Assembly (NCBI GenBank): GCA_031549525.1
Contig: JAVBPQ010000192.1
Span: 1 to 12,074 of the forward strand
Length of the DNA stretch: 12,074 nt
DNA from: WQUF01 sp031549525
GTDB taxonomy: Bacteria; Bacillota; Clostridia; Clostridiales; Clostridiaceae
Direction: 5' to 3'
Both the position numbers and the translations under genes were made by a program. The notes beneath the pieces are model-generated. The model was not told the origin of the DNA. It saw only the letters and a program-made list of their open reading frames with translations, and did not search any database. Shown here in pieces: positions 6,470 through 12,074 of the stretch. Each line of letters begins with the position of its first letter. The stretch's first letter is position 1.

Positions 6470-7759
6470 CTATGCTGTTTCAATATTGTTTTTTCTATTT
6501 CTTGATTTTTTTAATTTCAAAGATACCCTATCTTCATTTTGAAAGTATTCATAAACTGGTTCTTTAGTCAACAAAGTTTCCTTTGTAATTGTTACTTTTC
6601 CGATATCAGTCCTTGAAGGTATATCAAACATAATATCAGTTACTACATTCTCTATGATCGACCTTAATCCTCTTACACCAGTTCCTCTTTCTATAGCTCT
6701 ATCTGCTATTTCTTCAAGAGCATCTTCAGTAAATTCAAGCTGAACATTATCAAGCTCGAATATTTTTTTATACTGAGATACTAACGCATTTTTAGGTTTA
6801 ACTAGTATGTTTATTAATGCCTGTTTATCAAGGGAATTGAGAGTAACCACTACAGGTAATCTTCCAACAAATTCAGGTATTAAACCATATTTCAACAAAT
6901 CCTCAGGCTGTATTTCTTTTAAATATACGCCAATATTTTTTTCTTTCTTAGATTCAATGGAAGCTCCAAAACCTATAGAGGAATTTCTTGTTCTCTTTTC
7001 AATTATTTTTTCTATACCATCAAAGGCTCCACCACATATAAACAATATATTCCCCGTATTTATTTGAATAAATTCTTGATGTGGATGTTTTCTACCTCCT
7101 TGCGGTGGAACAGAAGCTATTGTGCCCTCTAATATTTTAAGTAATGCTTGTTGTACGCCTTCTCCAGACACATCTCTAGTGATTGATGGATTTTCTGATT
7201 TTCTTGCAATTTTATCGATCTCATCTATATAAATTATACCTTTTTCAGCCTTTTCAATATCATAATCTGCATTTTGGATAAGTCTTAATAAAATATTCTC
7301 AACATCTTCACCTACATAACCAGCCTCAGTTAAAGTAGTTGCGTCAGCAATGGCAAAAGGCACATTTAAAAATTTTGCCAAGGTTTGGGCTAAAAAAGTC
7401 TTACCACAACCTGTTGGTCCCATGATCAATATATTGCTCTTTTGAAGCTCAACATCATCATCTGATGTATAATTTATCCTCTTATAATGATTGTATACAG
7501 CAACAGCAAGGGATTTTTTCGCATCCTCCTGATCTATTACATATTGATCTAAGTAATTTTTAATCTCTTGTGGCTTTGGTAAATTATCCATATCAGATGC
7601 ATATTCTTCAACAAATTCTTCATTTATTATTTCTGAACATAGGTCTACACATTCATCACATATATATACTCCAGGCCCTGCTATAATTCTTCTAACATTT
7701 TCTTGCATCTTACCACAAAAAGAACACTTTACCTGTTTCCTATCATCACTCTTTGCCAT
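6470..7759 (-). CDS. clpX: ATP-dependent unfoldase ClpX
   Basis: Hexameric AAA+ unfoldase that recognises substrates and feeds them to ClpP. It has 429 residues, the usual length. The N-terminal C4 zinc-binding domain has CSFC (Cys12, Cys15) and CDEC (Cys34, Cys37). Walker A is GPTGCGKT (114-121), pore loop 1 GYVG (147-150), Walker B IIYIDEID (175-182) and the RKH pore loop 223-225. The ClpP-docking IGF tripeptide is at 262-264. Sensor 2 reads GVRGLR (361-366). The ATG at 7759 has GAGGTG (7770-7765), which lies directly after the clpP stop. The 14-bp gap makes clpP-clpX a tight operon, as in many clostridia and proteobacteria; in B. subtilis the two are separate. Confidence 0.98.
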   Translation of the reverse strand: MAKSDDRKQVKCSFCGKMQENVRRIIAGPGVYICDECVDLCSEIINEEFVEEYASDMDNLPKPQEIKNYLDQYVIDQEDAKKSLAVAVYNHYKRINYTSDDDVELQKSNILIMGPTGCGKTFLAQTLAKFLNVPFAIADATTLTEAGYVGEDVENILLRLIQNADYDIEKAEKGIIYIDEIDKIARKSENPSITRDVSGEGVQQALLKILEGTIASVPPQGGRKHPHQEFIQINTGNILFICGGAFDGIEKIIEKRTRNSSIGFGASIESKKEKNIGVYLKEIQPEDLLKYGLIPEFVGRLPVVVTLNSLDKQALINILVKPKNALVSQYKKIFELDNVQLEFTEDALEEIADRAIERGTGVRGLRSIIENVVTDIMFDIPSRTDIGKVTITKETLLTKEPVYEYFQNEDRVSLKLKKSRNRKNNIETA

Positions 7760-7773
7760 TTCATCACCTCTTA

Positions 7774-8361
7774 CTATTTCTTTTTTGATATCATTATTTG
7801 ATCGATTAATCCATATTTCATTGCCTCATCTGCGGTCATGAAATAATCCCTTTCAACATCTTTTTCTATAGTTTCAAGTGGTTGACCTGTTCTTTCACTT
7901 AAAATCCTATTTAATGTTCTTTTGATTTTCAACATTCTTTCAGCATGAATTCCTATATCTGTAACTTGCCCTTGAAAACCTCCTAAAGGTTGATGAATCA
8001 TAATCTCGCTATTTGGCAATGCATATCTCTTTCCTTTTGCACCTGCTGTTAATAAGAATGAACCCATAGATGCTGCCATTCCAATACAAATTGTGCATAC
8101 ATCTGGTTTTATATATTGCATTGTATCAAATATAGCCATACCAGAAGTTATAGATCCTCCTGGGCTATTTATATATAAATTTATATCTTTATCTGGATCT
8201 TCAGCTTCTAAAAACAATAATTGTGCAACTACAAGACTCGCAGTTACATCATTAACTTCATCACATAACATCACTATCCTATCTTTTAATAGCCTAGAAA
8301 ATATGTCATAAGATCTTTCTCCTCTGTTAGTTTGCTCAATTACCATTGGCACTAAACTCAT
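7774..8361 (-). CDS. clpP: ATP-dependent Clp protease proteolytic subunit ClpP
   Basis: Serine protease that assembles into two stacked seven-membered rings and works with ClpX (and ClpC or ClpA where present). From the ATG at 8361 it has 195 residues, normal for ClpP. The catalytic triad is complete: Ser98 in GMAASMGS, His123 in MIHQPLGG and Asp172 in ERDYFM. The N-terminus SLVPMVIEQ is typical. The frame stays open nine codons upstream to a TTG at 8388, but GGGAGG (8374-8369) lies 7 nt before the ATG at 8361 and would be inside that longer version, so the ATG is the start. A promoter is visible at 8404-8431. It is co-transcribed with clpX. Confidence 0.98.
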   Translation of the reverse strand: MSLVPMVIEQTNRGERSYDIFSRLLKDRIVMLCDEVNDVTASLVVAQLLFLEAEDPDKDINLYINSPGGSITSGMAIFDTMQYIKPDVCTICIGMAASMGSFLLTAGAKGKRYALPNSEIMIHQPLGGFQGQVTDIGIHAERMLKIKRTLNRILSERTGQPLETIEKDVERDYFMTADEAMKYGLIDQIMISKKK

Positions 8362-8403
8362 AATTCTACCTCCCATTGATTGTAACAATTGTAATATATA
8401 CTA

Positions 8404-8431
8404 ATTATAACACACCTATATGTCATTTAAA
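8404..8431 (-). promoter_or_regulatory. Extended -10 promoter of clpP-clpX
   Basis: On the - strand a perfect TATAAT (8409-8404) is preceded by TGT, giving the extended TGnTATAAT form. A weak -35, TTTAAA (8431-8426), lies 16 bp upstream. The start would be near 8397, about 36 nt before the clpP ATG. No CtsR heptad pair is visible around it. Confidence 0.65.
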
Positions 8432-8450
8432 CATATTAATAATATTACAA

Positions 8451-8506
8451 AATATTAAAGTCAGAAATATATTCGTCTGTAAAAAACCAATAAATCTGAC
8501 AATATT
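8451..8506 (-). other. Inverted repeat between tig and clpP, possible weak terminator
   Basis: AATATTGTCAGA (8506-8495) can pair with TCTGAC (8465-8460) and AATATT (8456-8451), leaving a 3-nt bulge and a large loop of about 29 nt. A competing helix, AGAAATAT with ATATTTCT (8463-8470 and 8502-8509), is also possible. Only a short TTTG follows. It may end tig transcripts inefficiently; it is not a canonical terminator. Confidence 0.35.
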
Positions 8507-8520
8507 TCTCATTATTTAAT

Positions 8521-9810
8521 TTAATCTTCATTTTCTCGCATTAAAAGATCTACAACTTTGCTTCTTTTAACGTCATTTATTAAATTATCTCTCTGAGTTT
8601 TCATAAGTGTATCTGCTAATTTTTCATATTCTTTAGGTGAATAAGCCTTAGCTATTTCATTTGCTTTTTCATTTATTTCATTTTCTGAAGCATCCATTTT
8701 TTCAATTTCTGATATTTTATCTATTGTCAATATCACTTTTATTCTCTTTTCAGCAGTTTCCCTCATATTATTTCTCATTTCTTCTTCAGTTATTCCTACA
8801 TAATTTAAATAACTATTTAAATCAAGTCCTTGTTGCTTTAATCTTGCTTCAAAATCATTCATCATCACATCAACTTCTCTTTTTACCATAACTTCTGGCA
8901 AGTCGATTTTTGTATTATTTACTACTTCATCAAGCAACTTATCTTCTGTTTCTCTCTTTTCACGCTGTTTATTTATTTCCTCTTGCCTTTTCCTTATATC
9001 AAGCTTTAATTCTTCTAAAGTATCAAATTCAGAAACATCCTTAGCAAACTCATCATCAAGCTCAGGCAGTATTTTAAACTTCACATCTTTTACATTAACT
9101 TCAAACTTTGCATCTTTGCCATTTAATTGTGGTCTTCCATAATCCTTAGGGAAAGTAACAAAAACATCCTTTTTATCGCCTACTTTTAAACCAATAAGCT
9201 GTTCTTCAAAATCTCCTATAAATGTCTTAGATCCTATTTCTAAAGAGAAGTCATTACCCTCTCCACCTTCAAAAGGAACGCCATCAATATATCCTTTAAA
9301 ATCTATAATAGCTATATCCTTATATTGTAATTTTGATCCTTCATCTCTGCTTTCAATGGTAGCATTTTTTTCCTGCATATCTTTTAATTCTCTATCTACA
9401 TCTTGATCTGCAACTACATACCTAATTTTATCTATTCCTAAATTTTTATATTTTTCAATCTCAACTTCAGGCTGTACTGTAACTACTGCACTATATTCAA
9501 AGTTTTTACCTTCACCCATCTCTATTATTTCAATTTTAGGGTAATCTACTGGTCTTATTGAATTTTCTTTTAATGCTTCAGGATATGTGTCATCTATGCA
9601 AAAATTAGCTGCATCTTCATAAAAAACACTTTCCCCATAAACTTTCTTTATATAATTTAATGGTACTTTTCCTTTTCTAAATCCTTGAACATTAAAATTT
9701 GAAGCATTTTTTCTATATGATTTTAATATAGCATTTTGAAATATGTCATTATCAACATTAACACCTATTTTTATCTGGTTTTTATCTATTTTTTCAATTG
9801 TGACTTTCAT
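8521..9810 (-). CDS. tig: Trigger factor, ribosome-bound chaperone and peptidyl-prolyl isomerase
   Basis: First chaperone to meet nascent chains at the ribosome exit tunnel. It has 429 residues, normal for the family. The N-terminal ribosome-binding domain carries the signature GFRKGK (43-48). The FKBP-type isomerase domain runs from about 158 to 245, including IIDFKGYIDG and GFEEQL-like IGDFEEQLIG. The helical C-terminal chaperone domain fills the rest. The ATG at 9810 has GGAGG (9822-9818) 7 nt upstream. It has its own sigma-A-like promoter at 9845-9873. tig next to clpP-clpX (or clpX) is a widely conserved arrangement linking folding and degradation. Confidence 0.97.
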   Translation of the reverse strand: MKVTIEKIDKNQIKIGVNVDNDIFQNAILKSYRKNASNFNVQGFRKGKVPLNYIKKVYGESVFYEDAANFCIDDTYPEALKENSIRPVDYPKIEIIEMGEGKNFEYSAVVTVQPEVEIEKYKNLGIDKIRYVVADQDVDRELKDMQEKNATIESRDEGSKLQYKDIAIIDFKGYIDGVPFEGGEGNDFSLEIGSKTFIGDFEEQLIGLKVGDKKDVFVTFPKDYGRPQLNGKDAKFEVNVKDVKFKILPELDDEFAKDVSEFDTLEELKLDIRKRQEEINKQREKRETEDKLLDEVVNNTKIDLPEVMVKREVDVMMNDFEARLKQQGLDLNSYLNYVGITEEEMRNNMRETAEKRIKVILTIDKISEIEKMDASENEINEKANEIAKAYSPKEYEKLADTLMKTQRDNLINDVKRSKVVDLLMRENED

Positions 9811-9844
9811 TTAAATTCCTCCACATTCCAAACTAACAAAAAAT

Positions 9845-9873
9845 ATTATATATCAAAATATATATCAAGGCAA
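9845..9873 (-). promoter_or_regulatory. Sigma-A promoter of tig with direct repeats
   Basis: On the - strand TTGCCT (9873-9868) and TATAAT (9850-9845) are 17 bp apart. Two copies of TTGATATAT (9868-9860 and 9856-9848) lie in the spacer region, 12 bp apart; they may be an operator or just AT-rich sequence. The predicted start is near 9838. Confidence 0.6.
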
Positions 9874-9902
9874 TGATTTTAAGATACATTACTTAAAAAT
9901 CA
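9874..9902 (-). other. Hairpin over the stop codon of the upstream gene
   Basis: TGATTTTTAAG and CTTAAAATCA pair with one bulged T, around an 8-nt loop. The first three bases of the stem are the TGA stop of the membrane protein gene. No T run follows; the sequence runs straight into the tig -35. It could be a weak terminator or a 3'-end stabiliser. Confidence 0.4.
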
Positions 9903-10781
9903 TCTATTTATTATGGTTCCATCTGGTTTAAAATAATAATTCACTCCTGACACAGAAATATTTATTCCATTCTGATCTAAATCTCGTATTTGAAGTTCTC
10001 CAGGTGTTACAGCAAATATACATTCGTGAACATTTCTTGGAATATCATATGACCATAAATACAATTTTAAATCATTTTCTATAAAATATGGTAATCTACT
10101 TCTATATACAATTTTATCTTCAGATACAAATTTTGCACTATCATGCCATAAATAATTATTATTAAATCTTGCTAATTGATCAGATTTATAGTACTTTTCA
10201 TCTGATCTACCATAAGCAGTATATACATCTTTAGTAATATTTATAAATGTATTATCAATATTAGTTATGTACATATCTTGATTTGTTTTATCTATAATTA
10301 CAGCTTTCTTTTTTGAAGGGCTTAAGGAAATATAGTCTCCATTGTCAGTCTCTCCAGTAAAAATTTTATTTTGATTCTTATCTTCATAATATATCTTTAT
10401 ATCCCTTTCAGAGGCAAGTTTTAAAGTATAAAATTTTTTCTCTTCTTTTTTTTCATTTTTAGTTGAATTACCAGTTATATTATTAGTTGAATTAGTAACT
10501 TCATTATTAATAATAATTTTATTTGTTGTATTTTGTTCCCCTTGTGTATTCAAAGTATTATCAGATATATTAATTTTTATATTATTATCCTCTTCATCAG
10601 GGCCTAAACTATTAACAGGTTTTTGATTTATACTAGCCCAAAAATCATTGACTCTATCATTAAAGATTGCAAATATAGTGAAAATAATACAAATTATCAA
10701 TAATCCCAGCAGTACATTTCTTCTCCGTCTTTTTTTAAGAGTTTCTTGATATTTGCTACTGAATATACTGGGTTTTTTCAA
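9900..10781 (-). CDS. Single-pass membrane protein with propeller-like repeats, unknown function
   Basis: I do not recognise this 293-residue protein as a named family. A basic cytoplasmic N-terminus (KKRRRR at 16-21) precedes one membrane helix at about 23-40. A linker rich in Asn, Thr and Lys follows (about 60-115). The C-terminal domain probably lies outside the membrane. It contains SLSPSKKKAVII...MYITNID (152-176) and KFVSEDKIVYRSR...LYLWSYDI (217-247), which resemble TolB/WD40-like propeller blades. There are too few blades for a full propeller, so it may be a degenerate or partial one. The start codon is TTG (10781), well supported by AGGAGG at 10794-10789 with 7-nt spacing and no nearby ATG. 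It lies upstream of tig on the same strand but tig has its own promoter. No clear promoter is seen for this gene. Confidence 0.85.
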   Translation of the reverse strand: MKKPSIFSSKYQETLKKRRRRNVLLGLLIICIIFTIFAIFNDRVNDFWASINQKPVNSLGPDEEDNNIKINISDNTLNTQGEQNTTNKIIINNEVTNSTNNITGNSTKNEKKEEKKFYTLKLASERDIKIYYEDKNQNKIFTGETDNGDYISLSPSKKKAVIIDKTNQDMYITNIDNTFINITKDVYTAYGRSDEKYYKSDQLARFNNNYLWHDSAKFVSEDKIVYRSRLPYFIENDLKLYLWSYDIPRNVHECIFAVTPGELQIRDLDQNGINISVSGVNYYFKPDGTIINR

Positions 10782-11104
10782 TTTCCTACCTCCTATTCAA
10801 AATTATAATATTATTATAAAATATGTTTATAATTAATTATATATTATAAGTTAAAATTATAAATATATTTTATAAAATAAGTATATCATCAATATGTACA
10901 TAATAAATTAATATATTATAAATATTTTGTTTAATAAATGCCTTTGCATCTTAATTCAAAACCATATTTTCACTATATTTATATTCAAATACAAATACAA
11001 CCTTATTTTATAAATTATTAACATAAATATGCAAAATTTATAGATTAAATATAAAAATTCAAAATATACTTTAATTGTATATTTTACGTAAAAAGCGTTT
11101 AACA
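10782..11104. other. Very AT-rich gene-less region between divergent genes
   Basis: About 320 bp with almost no G or C, separating two divergently transcribed genes. It holds the ribosome site of the left gene (10794-10789) and must hold that gene's promoter. Several TATAAT-like hexamers (for example at 10802-10807 and 10813-10818, - strand) occur, but none has a convincing -35. A 10-bp palindrome, TATGTACATA, lies at 10893-10902. I find no credible gene, RNA or repeat array. Such DNA is likely curved. Confidence 0.6.
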
Positions 11105-11133
11105 TTGACAACTGTAAAAAATGATAATATAAT
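11105..11133 (+). promoter_or_regulatory. Perfect consensus sigma-A promoter
   Basis: TTGACA (11105-11110) and TATAAT (11128-11133) are separated by exactly 17 bp, with an A-rich spacer. This is a full match to the vegetative consensus. The start would be near 11140, giving a leader of about 28 nt before the ATG at 11168. It proves that the open frame upstream of 11168 is not coding. Confidence 0.9.
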
Positions 11134-11167
11134 TAACTTAACTGATAATCAATGGAGGGACTGTGAT

Positions 11168-11854
11168 ATGAAAAAAAATATTCTCAATTTTTTTTTAATG
11201 CTACTAATTTTTAATCTTTTTTCAACAAATATTATTTCAGGTAGCGATTTTAATACACAAAAAAGTACTATCATATATAGTTTAAACAATTTCTTTAAAG
11301 ATTATTATAATTCTTTATCAAAATTACAAGTTAATACCTTGTCCTCATATTTTAATAATATTTCAAATGAAGAAAAAGATAGCTATAATTTATTTTATGA
11401 AGCACTAAGATTAGAAATAAATATTTTAAATGTTGAAAAGGACCTTTCTAATATTTCAAATTATCAATGTGATTATAATTATTACAATGATTTCAAGAGC
11501 TTTGAAACTGATGGAAATTTTATAATTGTATCATTAAATCAAGAAGTTAAAATAACCAACCCAAATAAAACTCCTCAAACCAACACAACCTATGAAGAAT
11601 ATAATTTTAAACTTATCAAAGTCAATAACAGTTACAAAATTAGTACCATCAATTCAAATTCATATTATGTAACACTTTTAAAAAGCATCACTCCAAAGGG
11701 AAATAGTTATAAGGAATCTGCAGATCTTTATTTTAATGAAACTAAAAACCTAATGGAAAAAAGTAATTTAACAGATTCTAAAAAGACAGAAAACAATAAT
11801 CCATTTTCACTAAAAAGTATTTTAAACTATGTTTCAAAAATGTTTTCTAGATAA
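11168..11854 (+). CDS. Secreted protein of unknown function, NTF2-like fold possible
   Basis: A 228-residue protein beginning with a Sec signal peptide: KK, a hydrophobic core at 5-18, and likely cleavage near Gly25. There is no lipobox Cys. The mature part starts with a helical region (about 35-95). It continues with alternating strands such as NFIIVSLNQEVKI (117-129) and YNFKLIKVNNSYKISTI (145-161). This helix-then-sheet pattern ending in 'F.L.K.NN.YKI' reminds me of the NTF2-like domain found in front of amidase domains in clostridial secreted proteins, but no amidase domain is present here. The C-terminal 50 residues are polar and rich in Lys, Asn and Ser. The frame is open 31 codons further upstream, but that stretch contains the promoter. 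GGAGGG (11154-11159) sits 8 nt before ATG 11168. It is a single gene with its own promoter and terminator. Confidence 0.85.
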   Translation: MKKNILNFFLMLLIFNLFSTNIISGSDFNTQKSTIIYSLNNFFKDYYNSLSKLQVNTLSSYFNNISNEEKDSYNLFYEALRLEINILNVEKDLSNISNYQCDYNYYNDFKSFETDGNFIIVSLNQEVKITNPNKTPQTNTTYEEYNFKLIKVNNSYKISTINSNSYYVTLLKSITPKGNSYKESADLYFNETKNLMEKSNLTDSKKTENNNPFSLKSILNYVSKMFSR

Positions 11855-11859
11855 TCATC

Positions 11860-11891
11860 AGTCTTTGAAGTTTTTTCAAAGACTTTATTTT
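11860..11891 (+). terminator. Intrinsic terminator of the secreted-protein gene
   Basis: AGTCTTTGAA and TTCAAAGACT (11860-11869 and 11875-11884) form a perfect 10-bp stem with a 5-nt loop. TTATTTTG follows. It begins 5 nt after the stop codon. Confidence 0.85.
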
Positions 11892-11895
11892 GAAC

Positions 11896-11927
11896 AAAAA
11901 AAATCGTCTATAAAAATACAAACGATT
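11896..11927 (-). terminator. Intrinsic terminator of the rRNA-tRNA operon
   Basis: On the - strand AATCGTTT (11927-11920) pairs with AGACGATT (11909-11902) with one G-U pair, followed by a run of T (11901-11896). It starts 12 nt after the tRNA-Asn 3' end. It lies back to back with the terminator of the converging secreted-protein gene. Confidence 0.8.
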
Positions 11928-11938
11928 ATTGCCAAAAA

Positions 11939-12010
<72 letters not shown>

Positions 12011-12046
12011 ATATCTTCATCTTTTTTCTTTTCTTTATCTTTTTTA

Positions 12047-12074
12047 CCCAGCAATGTCCTATTTTCCCACAAGG
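12047..12074 (-). rRNA. rrf: 5S rRNA, 3' end only
   Basis: On the - strand the window edge begins CCTTGTGGGAAAATAGGACA and ends GCTGGG, which matches the last 28 or so nucleotides of 5S rRNA in Firmicutes. The rest of the gene, and presumably 23S and 16S, lie beyond the right edge. tRNA-Asn follows it. Confidence 0.85.

Noticed and set aside
8362..8388. Nine-codon upstream extension of clpP starting at TTG
   Set aside because: It contains the GGGAGG ribosome site of the ATG at 8361, and the shorter protein puts the catalytic triad at the usual 98/123/172.
4576..8431. Heat-shock operators (CIRCE or CtsR boxes) in the visible promoter regions of lonA, lonB and clpP
   Set aside because: No TTAGCACTC-type inverted repeat and no paired GGTCAAA-type heptads are visible in the gaps.
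10938..11021. 27-codon + strand reading frame in the AT-rich gap
   Set aside because: No ribosome site, biased composition and no promoter in front; expected by chance in such DNA.
11075..11167. 31-residue N-terminal extension of the secreted protein
   Set aside because: This stretch contains the perfect promoter and the ribosome site of the ATG at 11168, and would hide the signal peptide.

Overview
The window looks like chromosome of a spore-forming Clostridium (Clostridium sensu stricto type). The DNA is very AT-rich and the coding regions use strong AGGAGG-type ribosome sites. It carries a CotJC-type manganese catalase, a LonB next to LonA, the gene order tig-clpP-clpX-lonB-lonA-ysxC, and the end of an rRNA operon with tRNA-Asn behind the 5S gene. 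The species cannot be fixed from this sequence.

Layout. Positions 1-395 hold the 3' part of cotJC on the + strand, with its terminator at 457-495. Facing it on the - strand is a cluster of three small genes (1560 to 637) that I do not recognise: a membrane protein, a 65-residue protein with ten cysteines, and an Asn/Gly-rich protein. A 13-bp perfect hairpin lies between the second and third. Between this cluster and cotJC sits what I read as a separate small RNA gene (516-575, - strand). It has its own promoter, a 5' hairpin, a linker with two runs of five C, and a GAAA-capped terminator. This architecture agrees with what I remember of CsfG, the forespore small RNA of endospore formers.

Positions 1662-9810 (- strand) are the protein quality-control block. 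Trigger factor (tig) receives nascent chains. clpP and clpX, 14 bp apart, make the ClpXP protease. lonB is a membrane-anchored Lon whose upstream DNA matches a forespore sigma-F promoter. lonA has its own sigma-A promoter and overlaps ysxC, a ribosome-assembly GTPase. Intrinsic terminators follow clpX and ysxC. None is evident between lonB and lonA.

Positions 9900-10781 (- strand) encode an unrecognised single-pass membrane protein with a TTG start and propeller-like repeats. A very AT-rich gene-less stretch follows. Then a perfect-consensus promoter (TTGACA-17-TATAAT) drives a secreted protein of unknown function (11168-11854, + strand). The window closes with the 3' end of an rRNA operon on the - strand: the last 28 nt of 5S rRNA, tRNA-Asn(GTT) and a terminator.

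Several of the longest possible reading frames begin too far upstream. I shortened lonA, ysxC, clpP and the secreted protein on the basis of ribosome sites, start codons, family lengths and promoter positions.
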